Shown: positions 46,961-56,338, numbered from the stretch's first letter. The stretch is DNA of 64,000 bases from Gemmatimonadota bacterium (GCA_003222195.1 QHVB01000024.1:124001-188000), one strand, 5' to 3'. Notes: a model not told the origin generated them from the sequence alone. Program-made: numbers and translations.

Positions 46961-49089
46961 TCGAAGCTCGCCTCGAGGCCCTCGGCCGAACTGGGACCGA
47001 CAAAGACGCGGAACGTGCCCGGCTCGACGACCCGCTTCATGTCGAGGCCGTAGAACCAGAGATCCCGGACCGCAATCCGTAACTCCACAGTTCGAGATTC
47101 AGCAGGTCGTAACGCGACGCGACGAAAGGCTTTCAGCTCGCGCACCGGCCGCGACAGGCTGGCGACCTCATCACGGACGTAGAGCTGGACGACATCCGTG
47201 CCTTCACGGTTCCCAGCGTTCGTCACCGTCACCGTCGCCGTAACCGTGTCGGCCACACGAGCACGCGCCGCGCTGAGCTTGAGATTGCTGTAACTGAAGG
47301 TTGTGTACGACAGCCCGAAGCCGAACGGGTAACGCGGCGTCACCGGCACGTCGATGTATTTCGACGTGTACTTGTTGTTCGGATCTGGCGGCCGCCCCGT
47401 GTTGCGATGGTTGTAATAGAGCGGGATCTGACCCAGCACGCGCGGGAATGTGACCGGCAGCCGGCCGCTCGGGTTCACGGCGCCGAACAGCACGTCGGCC
47501 GTCGCGTTCCCCGCCTCGACGCCGAGGAACCACGTCTCGACGATCGCGGGCACGTGATCCCAAGCCCATTCGAGGATCAGAGGCCTGCCGTTCATCAGCA
47601 CGAGCACCACCGGCGTGCCGGTCGCGGCGACCGCCTCCAACAGTTGTTCCTGGACACCGGGCAACCCCAGCGACGAACGACTGGCTGCTTCGCCACTCAT
47701 GTCGCCGCGTTCGCCGAGCACGAGAATCGCGACCTTGGCCTGCCGCGCCGCGGCGACGGCCTCCGCGAACCCCGCCGTCGCACTGTCCTCGATGCCGGAG
47801 CCTTGCGCGTACACCACCTGCGTCCCAGCTACCACCTTCGACTTGACGCCTTGTAGCACCGTCACGACGTCGGACGCCTGGCCTTGCGTGTGCCAGGGGC
47901 CGAGCGGCTCTTCCTTATTATCAGCGAGTGGGCCGATCACGGCGATGGTGCCCGCGTTGGGATCGAGCGGCAGCGGTGATCGCTCATTCTTCAATAGAAC
48001 GATCGATTCCCCCGCTACGCGCCGGGCGAGCGCGCGTAGCTCCGCATTGGGGGGCGCGGTGTGCGCGCGATACGGATCGCGAAACAAGCCGAGGCGCTTC
48101 TTGGCACGCAGGATGCGCATCACGGCGGAGTCCACGACCCGCAGTGGAATCCGATTGCTGCGCACCAGGGCGGCAAGCGAGTCCACGTAGATGCTGCTCT
48201 GCATGTCCATGTCGACGCCCGCCATGAGCCCGCGCCGCCCCGCTTCCGCCCGCGAGCCTGCGACGCCGTGGTTGATCAATTCCGCGACGGACGTCCAGTC
48301 GCTGACGACGAAGCCTGTGAAGCCCCACTCGCGCCGCAGCACCGTGTCGGTGAGCCACGCGTTCCCCGACGCGGGCACGCCCGCGATGTCATTGAACGCC
48401 GACATGAGACTCGCGACGCCGGCGTCCACCGCCGCCTTGAACGGCGGCAGGTAGATCTCGCGCATCGTGCGCTGCGAGATCTCCGTTTCGTTGTATTCCC
48501 GCCCCGCTTCGGCCGCGCCGTAGCCGGCGAAATGCTTGGCCGTCGCGAAGATCGTCTGCTGAAATCCGCGGACGCGGGCGGCCGCCAGCAGCGAGCCCAG
48601 GTACGGATCCTCGCCCGAACCTTCCGCGATCCGGCCCCAGCGTGGATCGCGCGCGATGTCCACCATGGGCGCGTAGGTCCAGTTGATCCCGAAGGCGGCG
48701 GCTTCCTGGCCCGCGGCCCGCGCGGTCGCTTCGGCGGCGTCGGGATCGAACGAGCTCGCCTCCCCGAGTGGAATCGGGAAGATCGTGCGATAGCCGTGGA
48801 TCACGTCGAGTCCGAAGAGCAGCGGGATCTTGAGCCGCGACTCCGTCACCGCGACCCGTTGCACCGGCGTGGTGTTCTCGGCGCCGATGACGTTGAACAG
48901 CCCGCCCAGTTTGCCCGCCCGCACCAGTTGCAGCTGCTGCGGCGACGCCTGACCGTTGGCGGACAGAAGGTTCAGCTGGCCGAGTTTTTCTGCGAGCGTC
49001 ATGCGGCCGAGGAGGGAGTCGAGATTCTGGGCAGCAGCGGGAGAGGCCAGCAGGACGGCGCAAAACAACGTGTGGCACAGGCGCGACAT
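46948..49089 (-). CDS. bglX: GH3 beta-glucosidase, secreted
   Basis: A 713-residue GH3 enzyme with signal peptide (LASPAAAQ). The N-terminal barrel shows MTLAEKLGQLNLL, PLLFGLDVIHGYRTIFPIPL, AKHFAGYGAAEAGREYN and GFVVSDW, whose Asp is the nucleophile. The alpha/beta-sandwich domain has SIVLLKNERSPLPLD and VLVLGERGDMSGEA; a fibronectin-III-like domain closes the protein, the BglX arrangement. It should remove glucose from beta-glucosides in the periplasm. It is the first gene of the operon running to 42563, with 135 bases up to the divergent TonB receptor, where the shared promoter region must lie. Confidence 0.93.
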   Translation of the reverse strand: MSRLCHTLFCAVLLASPAAAQNLDSLLGRMTLAEKLGQLNLLSANGQASPQQLQLVRAGKLGGLFNVIGAENTTPVQRVAVTESRLKIPLLFGLDVIHGYRTIFPIPLGEASSFDPDAAEATARAAGQEAAAFGINWTYAPMVDIARDPRWGRIAEGSGEDPYLGSLLAAARVRGFQQTIFATAKHFAGYGAAEAGREYNETEISQRTMREIYLPPFKAAVDAGVASLMSAFNDIAGVPASGNAWLTDTVLRREWGFTGFVVSDWTSVAELINHGVAGSRAEAGRRGLMAGVDMDMQSSIYVDSLAALVRSNRIPLRVVDSAVMRILRAKKRLGLFRDPYRAHTAPPNAELRALARRVAGESIVLLKNERSPLPLDPNAGTIAVIGPLADNKEEPLGPWHTQGQASDVVTVLQGVKSKVVAGTQVVYAQGSGIEDSATAGFAEAVAAARQAKVAILVLGERGDMSGEAASRSSLGLPGVQEQLLEAVAATGTPVVLVLMNGRPLILEWAWDHVPAIVETWFLGVEAGNATADVLFGAVNPSGRLPVTFPRVLGQIPLYYNHRNTGRPPDPNNKYTSKYIDVPVTPRYPFGFGLSYTTFSYSNLKLSAARARVADTVTATVTVTNAGNREGTDVVQLYVRDEVASLSRPVRELKAFRRVALRPAESRTVELRIAVRDLWFYGLDMKRVVEPGTFRVFVGPSSAEGLEASFECIP

Positions 49090-49224
49090 GGGACGAGGTC
49101 TCCGGCGCGAGAGGATTGGACCTTGAAGTTACGGCGCAAAACGGGATGGCGTGAAGGTCTAGCGTTTTCCGTCACGTCCCCCGCAACTTTACGGGCACTG
49201 ACTCGATCTCACGGGAGATGATCT

Positions 49225-52221
49225 ATGTTGCGTCATCGTTCTCTGTGGCTCGTCTGCATCGCTCTGCTGTCCCTTCCGCTGTCACTTTGCGCACAAACCA
49301 CCACCGGCACCGTTCGAGGCTACGTCAAGGATCAGAATGGGGCACCGGTCGCGGATGCTGAGTTGTCGGCGCGGCAGACGGAAACCGGAATACTGCGCAG
49401 CGCGACAACACGTTCCGATGGCTCGTACATCATTCCCGGTTTGGTTCCTGGCAATTACGAGCTGGCCGTCCGCAAGATTGGCTTCGGGCCTCAGCGCCGC
49501 CAAGTCGTGGTACAGATCGGTGCGACCTCACCCGTGGACGTTACGATGCAGGCCGGAGCCGTGGAGCTGCAGGCCGTGACCGTCGAGGCTGGGCCGACGG
49601 TGGAGCTACGAACTTCCGAAGTCGCTACGAACGTGACGCCTCAGCAAATCCAGCAGCTTCCTACGCCGAGCCGCAACTTCCTCGATCTCGCGGCGCTTGC
49701 GCCCGGCGTCGTCGTCTCCGAGGATCGTCTCAACTCAATCGGGTTCCGCACCTTTTCCGCCGGCGGCAGCACCGCAAACCAGGTGAACGTGTTCGTCGAC
49801 GGGACGAGTCTCAAAAACGATCTTACTGGCGGTGGAGTGGCGGGTCAGGATGCGAGTCGCGGCAATCCATTCCCTCGCAACGCGATTCAGGAATACCGCG
49901 TCATCTCGCAGAACTTCAAGGCGGAGTATCAGAAGGCGTCCAGCGCGGTCATTTCGGCGACGACCCGTTCGGGTAGCAACACCTGGACCGGGAACGCGTT
50001 CTTCGGCTACCAGAACAAGGGCCTCGTAGCGCTTGACACGTTGCAGGATTTCCAGCGGCGAACCAATCCAAGCTTTAAGAAGCCGGACTTCACGCGCTCC
50101 CTCATCGGGTTGAGCGCCGGCGGACCGATCCAGCGGGACAAGCTATTTTTCTTCGGCTCGTACGAGGGCAACTACCAGGATCGTTCCAACTCCGTGAACC
50201 TCACGCCCCCGAGTGGGTTCGCGGCGCTCGATACGGTGAACCTTGCAACACGGTACAACGGCAACTTCACGTCACCGTTCCGCGAGAGCCTGCTGTTCGG
50301 CAAGCTGACCTATGCGGTGAACGCGAACTCCTCCCTGGAAGTGAATTTCAACAATCGACACGAGACGGATGTGCGGGACTTCGGGGGAAGCCGCACGTTC
50401 GCGGCAGCAAATGACTTCCGACAAAACGTGTCGATTGGACAGGTGAAATACAATCGCGTCTCGGGCGGCTGGTTGAACGAGGCCAAGGTGGACTACTCCC
50501 GCTTCCAGCGAAACCCTTCACCGACCACTTCGGGTTCGATCGCGCGGATCTATCACTACCCAGGCCAGGATGCGTGGATCGGCAGCGATGTGAGCGTGCA
50601 GGACTTCATTCAGCGACGCCTCGGATTCCGTGACGACCTCACCTACAGCGGCAAGCAGCAGCACGTGTTCAAGGGTGGGGTGAGCGTCGACCTGGTCAGC
50701 TACCACATCAACAAGCTGAACGACGGGGTACCCAAGTTCGAGTGGGCTGACACAATCAACACCAACTGCTGGTGCCGAGGCGGCAATGCTCCCACGCTGG
50801 CGTACGGGTACAGCCACCCGTACCAGTTGACCTATGCAACGGGTGCGGGTCTCGTCGATGTCAACAACACACAGATCGGGGCGTACCTTCAGGATGACTG
50901 GTCGCCAACGTCTCGCCTGACCCTGAATCTTGGTATTCGTTGGGACTTCGAGTCCCGCATGTTGAACACCGACTACGTCACGCCGCAGTGGGTGGCTGAT
51001 ACGCTCACCCGGTACAACGACTCTTTACCCGTCCCGCTCGACTTGAGTCGCTACATCAGCACCGGGAAGAACCGCCAGCCGTTTTACGGTGCGTTCCAGC
51101 CTCGGCTCGGATTCTCATACGCGCTTGACGGCAACAACGTCACGACGGTCTTCGGCGGCTTTGGGATCTACTACGACCGGTCGCTGTTCGACTTCTCGGT
51201 GGACGAGATCCAGAAGCTCACCCGACCCACGTATATCACCCGCTTCGACAACGGCACCGCGACACCTGGGGCGGTGCCATGGAACGCCAGCTATCTGACA
51301 TCTGACACGACCGCGGTCAGCAGCCTCGCGCGAAACACCGGCCAGCCGGAAGCATTTCTGCTCGATAACAAGATGAAGCCGCCGAAGTCGAAACAATTCA
51401 GCCTCGGCGTGCGGCGTGTATTGGGACCGTGGGTGGCCTCGCTCTCGTATCAGGGCCAGCGCGGTACGGATCTTTTCATGTACAACTCGGGGAACAACGG
51501 ATACAACGCCACCGGACACTGCTGCGTCCCTGGGTATAACATCGGGGCGCACGGGATCCGAAACATCATCTACTCCACCAACGACGGGAAGACCTGGTAC
51601 GACGCGCTCTCCCTCCAGTTGGACCGCCCGTACCGTCCGTCGACTGGTGGGATCGGGTGGGGTGCAGGCCTCGTCTACACGTATGCGCAGCGGTCAGTGG
51701 CAGGCATCGATTTCCTCGGTGACCTCGCCGGGTCTTTCCCGTTTGGATTTCCCAAGGCCAACGGGATCGCCAAGCACACCGACCTCGGCGGGAGCGACGA
51801 GCGGCACCACGTGGTCGGCAATTGGATCATGGATGTGCCCTACCTGTTCGGCATCCAGTTCAGCGGCCTTGTGACTCTCGGCAGCGGCGCCCGCATCGAT
51901 GTCGGCACGGCTCCACGTTTCGGAGGAGTGGTGGACTCTACGTACTTCCCCGGTGGGTTCTTGCCGCCGCAGAGGAACTTCCTCTTCTTGGGGGGCTGGG
52001 GTTATCGGCGGGTCGACATCAAGTTTCGCAAGGACTTCCCAAAAATCTCCGGTACGAGTCTCGGCGTGACCGTGGACGTGTTCAACGTCTTCAACTTCCA
52101 AAACCTGGGCGATTACAACATCACCGTCGTCCCGGCACTACACACGTTTACCGTCGGCCAGCCACGCCAAGTGGTGAGTGACCCGCGACGCGTGCAGATC
52201 GGCGCCGAGTACACGTTCTGA
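49225..52221 (+). CDS. TonB-dependent receptor with carboxypeptidase-like N-domain
   Basis: A 998-residue outer-membrane receptor. Signal peptide ends LSLCAQ; residues 22-110 are a carboxypeptidase-regulatory-like domain (GTVRGYVKDQNGAPVADAEL); the plug (QQIQQLPTPSRNFLDLAAL, NQVNVFVDGTSLKNDL) is OmpA-linked Oar-type rather than SusC-type, and no SusD gene follows. The barrel ends VQIGAEYTF. ATG 49225 has GGGAG upstream. The glucoamylase gene overlaps its stop, so import of a maltose-type oligosaccharide is inferred from context only. Confidence 0.92.
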   Translation: MLRHRSLWLVCIALLSLPLSLCAQTTTGTVRGYVKDQNGAPVADAELSARQTETGILRSATTRSDGSYIIPGLVPGNYELAVRKIGFGPQRRQVVVQIGATSPVDVTMQAGAVELQAVTVEAGPTVELRTSEVATNVTPQQIQQLPTPSRNFLDLAALAPGVVVSEDRLNSIGFRTFSAGGSTANQVNVFVDGTSLKNDLTGGGVAGQDASRGNPFPRNAIQEYRVISQNFKAEYQKASSAVISATTRSGSNTWTGNAFFGYQNKGLVALDTLQDFQRRTNPSFKKPDFTRSLIGLSAGGPIQRDKLFFFGSYEGNYQDRSNSVNLTPPSGFAALDTVNLATRYNGNFTSPFRESLLFGKLTYAVNANSSLEVNFNNRHETDVRDFGGSRTFAAANDFRQNVSIGQVKYNRVSGGWLNEAKVDYSRFQRNPSPTTSGSIARIYHYPGQDAWIGSDVSVQDFIQRRLGFRDDLTYSGKQQHVFKGGVSVDLVSYHINKLNDGVPKFEWADTINTNCWCRGGNAPTLAYGYSHPYQLTYATGAGLVDVNNTQIGAYLQDDWSPTSRLTLNLGIRWDFESRMLNTDYVTPQWVADTLTRYNDSLPVPLDLSRYISTGKNRQPFYGAFQPRLGFSYALDGNNVTTVFGGFGIYYDRSLFDFSVDEIQKLTRPTYITRFDNGTATPGAVPWNASYLTSDTTAVSSLARNTGQPEAFLLDNKMKPPKSKQFSLGVRRVLGPWVASLSYQGQRGTDLFMYNSGNNGYNATGHCCVPGYNIGAHGIRNIIYSTNDGKTWYDALSLQLDRPYRPSTGGIGWGAGLVYTYAQRSVAGIDFLGDLAGSFPFGFPKANGIAKHTDLGGSDERHHVVGNWIMDVPYLFGIQFSGLVTLGSGARIDVGTAPRFGGVVDSTYFPGGFLPPQRNFLFLGGWGYRRVDIKFRKDFPKISGTSLGVTVDVFNVFNFQNLGDYNITVVPALHTFTVGQPRQVVSDPRRVQIGAEYTF

Positions 52222-53621
52222 TCGGACGAAGTCGTTTCACCGCTGTCTGCTTTGCCCTCGCCCTCGGAGCCTGTTCCCACAACTCCGGGGGCCCGGGCAC
52301 CCCGCCCGACACGGTCGCATTCCTCGATACCCTGCAGCACCGCACCTTCAACTTCTTCTGGGATCTCACGCCGGCCTCGAACGGCCTGACGCCCGACCGC
52401 TGGCCGACGCCGTCATTCTCGAGCATCGCCGCCGTTGGCTTCGCCCTCACCGCCTACCCGATCGGCGTCGAACGCGGCTGGATCACCCGCGCGCAGGCCG
52501 CCGCTCGCACGCTGGCGACCCTGCGCTTTTTCTGGACCGCACCGCAGGACTCTGCCGGGCCCAACACCACCGGCTATCGCGGCTTCTTTTATCACTTCCT
52601 CGACATGAGCACCGGCCGGCGCTTTCAAACGGTGGAGCTGTCCACGATCGACACGTCCCTATTGCTCGCCGGCATTCTCTTCGCGCAGTCCTACTACGAC
52701 CACGGCGACAGCACCGAGCAGCAGATCCGCGCCCTCGCCGATTCGATCTACTACCGCGTGGATTGGAAATGGGCCGAAGCCCGGCCGCCGGCGGTCAGCA
52801 TGGGTTGGCACCCGGAGAGCGGGTTCATCAACGCCGACTGGATCGGCTACAACGAGGGCATGATCCTCAACATCCTGGCCCTCGCCTCGCCCACGCACCC
52901 CGCCGACTCGGCCGCTTGGAGCCGATGGGTGAGCGGCTATCAATGGGGGAGCTATTACGGGCAGGACTTCGTGCAGTTCGCGCCGCTGTTCGGTCATGAG
53001 TACTCGCACGTCTGGATCGACTTCCGGAATATCGCGGACGACTACATGCGGAGCCGCGGCAGCGATTATTTCGAGAATTCGCGCCGCGCCACGCTCGCGC
53101 AACGCGCCTATGCGATCGCCAATCCCGGGGCCTGGCGCGGCTACACGGGGAACGTCTGGGGACTCACGGCCTGTGACGGTCCGGCGAACAAGACGCTCAC
53201 CCTTAGCGGCAAGAGCCGGCTGTTCCATACTTACTTCGCGCGCGGCGCGGCACTCGGTGACGAGCGCGATGATGGGACGATTTGCCCGACTGCCGTCGGC
53301 GGGGCCGTGCCGTTCGCCCCAGAGTTCACGATTCCCGCGCTGCTCGCGCTGCGCGCGACGTATGGCACCTACGTGTTCTCGACCTACGGCTTCCTCGATG
53401 CCTTCAACCCGACGTTCACCGCTCAGGGCCAGCAGGAAACCGGGAGCGTCGATCCCACACTCGGCTGGTTCGACGTCGATTACCTCGGCATCGATCAGGG
53501 ACCAATTCTCGCGATGATCGAGAACTACCGCACCGAGCTGGTATGGCGCGTCATGCGCACGAACCCGCACATCATCCGCGGCTTGCAGCGCGCCGGCTTT
53601 ATCGGAGGCTGGCTCCCCTGA
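52218..53621 (+). CDS. Glucoamylase-family lipoprotein, probable CTG start
   Basis: A 467-residue protein of the family often annotated as glucoamylase or beta-glucanase-like (alpha/alpha barrel): DTLQHRTFNFFWDLT, PSFSSIAAVGFALTAYPIGVERGWITR, RGFFYHFLDMSTGRRFQTVELSTIDTSL, GWHPESGFINADWIGYNEGM, FGHEYSHVWIDFRN and APEFTIPALLAL. The first ATG (52605) would drop about 130 conserved residues. The frame is open from 52182 with no ATG, GTG or TTG, but CTG 52218 overlaps the receptor stop as CTGA and gives a clean lipoprotein signal peptide (FTAVCFALALGAC). CTG initiation is therefore the best reading. Confidence 0.88.
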   Translation: MIGRSRFTAVCFALALGACSHNSGGPGTPPDTVAFLDTLQHRTFNFFWDLTPASNGLTPDRWPTPSFSSIAAVGFALTAYPIGVERGWITRAQAAARTLATLRFFWTAPQDSAGPNTTGYRGFFYHFLDMSTGRRFQTVELSTIDTSLLLAGILFAQSYYDHGDSTEQQIRALADSIYYRVDWKWAEARPPAVSMGWHPESGFINADWIGYNEGMILNILALASPTHPADSAAWSRWVSGYQWGSYYGQDFVQFAPLFGHEYSHVWIDFRNIADDYMRSRGSDYFENSRRATLAQRAYAIANPGAWRGYTGNVWGLTACDGPANKTLTLSGKSRLFHTYFARGAALGDERDDGTICPTAVGGAVPFAPEFTIPALLALRATYGTYVFSTYGFLDAFNPTFTAQGQQETGSVDPTLGWFDVDYLGIDQGPILAMIENYRTELVWRVMRTNPHIIRGLQRAGFIGGWLP

Positions 53622-54085
53622 TGTCCGCGCTGCTCGCAGCGTTTCCGGGTCTGCCCAACGCCGCCGAGCCGGTACCCGGTTGGGTCACCGGTGGTCAGCC
53701 GACGGAGCAGCAGCTCAAGGCGTTCAAGGCGGCGGGCGGCGAGGTCGTACTCGATAATCGCGACCCGATGGAGCCCAGGCCGTTCGACGAGCCGGGTGCC
53801 GTGCGTGCTGCCGGTCTGGAATACATCAGCGTTCCCATCGTCCACGGCGCCGTTACAACGGACACGATGAAGCAGATGCATCACGCGTTGCAGCGTCTGG
53901 AGCGGAAGAAGGCGTTGCTGCACTGCTCGTCAGGCAACCGGACAGCGGCCGCGCTGATTCCCTACCTGATGGTCGACAAGAAGATGGAGCAGGAGGATGC
54001 GGTGGACTTGGCAATGAGCATTGGGTTGAGAAGCGCGGACTTAATGGAAATCGCCGTGACGTATGCGAGCGGGTTGTCCGGATGA
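53621..54085 (+). CDS. DUF442/beta-lactamase-hydrolase-like phosphatase-fold protein
   Basis: A 154-residue protein with the cysteine-phosphatase-like signature LLHCSSGNRTAAALIPYL (Cys then four residues then Arg), preceded by WVTGGQPTEQQLKAFKAAGG, the opening typical of DUF442/BLH-domain proteins. These share the PTP fold; some act with sulfide or persulfide oxidation enzymes, others are uncharacterised. No signal peptide, so cytoplasmic. ATG 53621 overlaps the stop of the glucoamylase-family gene (TGATG), an odd partner for a secreted carbohydrate enzyme. Confidence 0.82.
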   Translation: MSALLAAFPGLPNAAEPVPGWVTGGQPTEQQLKAFKAAGGEVVLDNRDPMEPRPFDEPGAVRAAGLEYISVPIVHGAVTTDTMKQMHHALQRLERKKALLHCSSGNRTAAALIPYLMVDKKMEQEDAVDLAMSIGLRSADLMEIAVTYASGLSG

Positions 54086-54098
54086 CCGTAGCCTGTGA

Positions 54099-54134
54099 AC
54101 CGCGGTGCCTCTGTTGCCTAGTCTTTGCATGTCC
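54099..54134 (-). repeat. Dispersed repeat, copy 2 (first copy at 3584-3620)
   Basis: It matches copy 1 at 34 of about 36 positions with one missing base. In minus orientation it starts immediately at the stop codon of the SnoaL-like gene, while copy 1 spans the trehalase stop. Both copies thus mark the 3' end of a minus-strand gene. Confidence 0.65.
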
Positions 54135-54520
54135 TAAGCTTTAGGCTCTTCTTTCCCTCCGGCATACCTGTGCCAGTACATGCGCATCTCGGAAATCTTC
54201 CCATCCTTGGTCTCACAAAAAATCGCCCCGCGCGCATCGACTTGTTCGCCGGTTCTGCGCCGCCGGAACGTGCACCTGAACTCCGTCGCAAACCACGGTC
54301 CCGCCACGTAGATCTCCCCTGACTCAAACTTCGTTTCGGCTTGATACAGCGGGATGTCCTTCCAGTACGCCCGGATCGCCGCCATGCCGCGATCCGGACT
54401 GCTGAACGGCGTCTCGAGAAACACCGCGTCCTCGCTGAAGACGGAGCAGATGGTGTCGACGTCGCCTCGCTCCCAGCCCTTGCCGAAGGTGTCGATCAGG
54501 ATTCGAAAGGTCTCATTCAT
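54134..54520 (-). CDS. SnoaL/NTF2-like small protein
   Basis: A 128-residue cone-fold protein: FGKGWERGDVDTICSVFSEDAVFLETPF near the start, then AIRAYWKDIPLYQAETKF, WFATEFRCTFRRRRTGEQVD and GKISEMRMYWHRY. Such proteins act as polyketide-type isomerases, hydrolases or ligand-binding proteins; the substrate cannot be predicted. ATG 54520 is chosen because MNETFRILIDTFGKGWE is where family similarity begins; the upstream frame is antisense to the next gene. It diverges from the secreted protein gene at 54594. Confidence 0.75.
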   Translation of the reverse strand: MNETFRILIDTFGKGWERGDVDTICSVFSEDAVFLETPFSSPDRGMAAIRAYWKDIPLYQAETKFESGEIYVAGPWFATEFRCTFRRRRTGEQVDARGAIFCETKDGKISEMRMYWHRYAGGKEEPKA

Positions 54521-54593
54521 GGCGCCCAAATATAGCCGTTCCGGGTATGAGGTTTCGGACGTAATGTCCTTACCACAATCACGGAGGTGCACG

Positions 54594-54974
54594 ATGCTGA
54601 AGACCGTCGCAGCTGCGGCGTTGCTCGCGATCTGCGCGCTGCCGCTCGCAGCCCAACAGCAGAAGCCCGCGGCGAACGCGGGCAACGACGTGACGCTCAC
54701 CGGACAGGTGATCGACGTCAACTGTTACACCACCATGGGCGCCTCTGGCGCCGCGCACAAACAGTGCGCCGCTCAGTGCGCCAAGGCGGGCGTCGCGCTC
54801 GCGATTCTGAGCTCGGACGGCACGATCTACATGCCGGTCAGCTCCAAGGCGGCCGACCCGCAGAACTCGCGGCTGGAGCCATTCGCCGAGAGCCAGGTGA
54901 AGGTCACCGGCGTCCACCGGATGAGCCACGGCATGCACACGATTGAGATCAAGACGATCGCCGCTGCCACCTGA
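54594..54974 (+). CDS. Small secreted Cys-containing protein
   Basis: A 126-residue protein with signal peptide (MLKTVAAAALLAICALPLAA) and a mature part that opens VTLTGQVIDVNCYTTMG and continues KQCAAQCAKAGVALAILSSD, IYMPVSS, VKVTGVHRMSHGMHTIEIKTI. The beta-strand order resembles a small OB-like fold; three Cys residues (NCY, KQC, AQC) could bind metal or cofactor. No named family is certain. ATG 54594 has GGAGG 7 bases upstream. Its stop overlaps the redoxin gene start, so the two probably work together in the periplasm. Confidence 0.75.
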   Translation: MLKTVAAAALLAICALPLAAQQQKPAANAGNDVTLTGQVIDVNCYTTMGASGAAHKQCAAQCAKAGVALAILSSDGTIYMPVSSKAADPQNSRLEPFAESQVKVTGVHRMSHGMHTIEIKTIAAAT

Positions 54975-56338
54975 TGCGACGCGTGCTGGGGGCGGGCGCG
55001 GCGGGCGCACTGCTCGTCCTGACCGCTTGCCGTCCCGCCCCCAGCGGCTTCACCCTCCTCTTCCTGGGACGCTCCTCCGCGGCCCCTGTCGGGAGCCTCT
55101 CGTGGGCGCCCGACCCGGACCACAGCCGTCTCGTGGTCTTCGACGGCGCACTCCACGTCGTGCGCACGGTCACCGATCCCCGGCTGTCCAGTCCCGTCGC
55201 GGTCGCAGCGTATCCCGGCGGCCGGCTTTTGGTCACCGAGCGCACCGGCGAGGGAGTCGTGTTCGACACCGCCGGCAAGCCGGTGCGCGAGTGGGAAAGC
55301 CCCTTCCCCGCCTCGCTCTACGCGACGGAAGGAACACGGATCATCGCCTCACGCTCTCCCTACTTCGTCCAATTCGTCGCCGAGGACGGCAGCGTGCCGC
55401 TGTTGTGGCTGCTCGACACATTGGGGCACCCGCGGCAGGGCCTCGGCATCGCGCACGTGCCGGACATTCGCTACCTCGCCCAGCTCATGAACGCGGGTCC
55501 CGCCGTACTCTCGCACGACGTCCCCTACTTTGCTCCCCTCGTCCGGGACGAGATCCTGCGGCTCGATGCCACCGGTTCGCCCGTCTGGCGCAGCTCGCGG
55601 GGGATGATCCCCGTGGAGCGCGATCCCCAATTCGTGGCCGGCAACGTGCGGCGCGTCGCGCACGCACTCATCAACATCGCGATGACGGTTGGTCCGGACG
55701 GCCGGTTGTATGTGCTCGGCGGCGCGGATTCCGCGGCCACTCGCTTGCGTCTCGATGTGCTGAACCGCGAGACGGGCGAAATCGTCGACACGCGCGTGCT
55801 CGGCACGCCGGCGACAGCGATCGCCGTGAATCGCCGCGGCCGAATTCGCGTACTGGATCCAGAGGCATTGCTCGCGCAGACCCCCACGCATGGACGCGAC
55901 CTATTTGCACCGTCGTTTACGCTGCCGGACCTCGCGTCGGGCAAACCCGTCCGGCTCGAGGATTACCACGGCAAAGTCACACTCGTGAACTTCTGGGCGT
56001 CCTGGTGCGGACCGTGCCGGGAAGAATTCCCCCACATGGCGGAGCTGTACAGCGAATTCCACCGCGCCGACTTCGACGTCGCGGCGATCTCCGACGACGT
56101 CAGCGGCAGCAAGATGCGCGAGTTCGTACGCGAGTTTCGCCCGCCGTTTCCCATTCTCGTGGGCGGCGGCCGTATGAAGGCGGCATATCACTACCGCGGG
56201 CTCCCCTACTCCGTCCTACTGGACAGGGAAGGACGCATCATCGAACGGATCTTCGGATTCGGCGGCGAAACGGAGTTCCGCCATCTGCGTGAAATCATCG
56301 CGAGGGAAATCGATGCTGACTCTGCTGCTCGTCGTTAG
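54974..56338 (+). CDS. TlpA-like redoxin lipoprotein with N-terminal propeller-like domain
   Basis: A 454-residue lipoprotein (lipobox LLVLTAC). Residues 30-310 look like NHL/6-bladed propeller strands (HSRLVVFDGALHVVRTV, GGRLLVTERTGEGVVFDTAG, AMTVGPDGRLYVLGG, IAVNRRGRIRVLD). Residues 315-450 are an AhpC/TSA-thioredoxin domain: FTLPDLASGKPVRLEDYHGK, VNFWASWCGPCREEFPHM with the CGPC redox site, and LPYSVLLDREGRIIERIFG. It is a probable periplasmic thiol-disulfide exchanger fused to a sensing or docking propeller, an uncommon combination. It is coupled to the genes on both sides (TGATG upstream, 26-base overlap downstream with the PQQ dehydrogenase). Confidence 0.88.
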   Translation: MRRVLGAGAAGALLVLTACRPAPSGFTLLFLGRSSAAPVGSLSWAPDPDHSRLVVFDGALHVVRTVTDPRLSSPVAVAAYPGGRLLVTERTGEGVVFDTAGKPVREWESPFPASLYATEGTRIIASRSPYFVQFVAEDGSVPLLWLLDTLGHPRQGLGIAHVPDIRYLAQLMNAGPAVLSHDVPYFAPLVRDEILRLDATGSPVWRSSRGMIPVERDPQFVAGNVRRVAHALINIAMTVGPDGRLYVLGGADSAATRLRLDVLNRETGEIVDTRVLGTPATAIAVNRRGRIRVLDPEALLAQTPTHGRDLFAPSFTLPDLASGKPVRLEDYHGKVTLVNFWASWCGPCREEFPHMAELYSEFHRADFDVAAISDDVSGSKMREFVREFRPPFPILVGGGRMKAAYHYRGLPYSVLLDREGRIIERIFGFGGETEFRHLREIIAREIDADSAARR

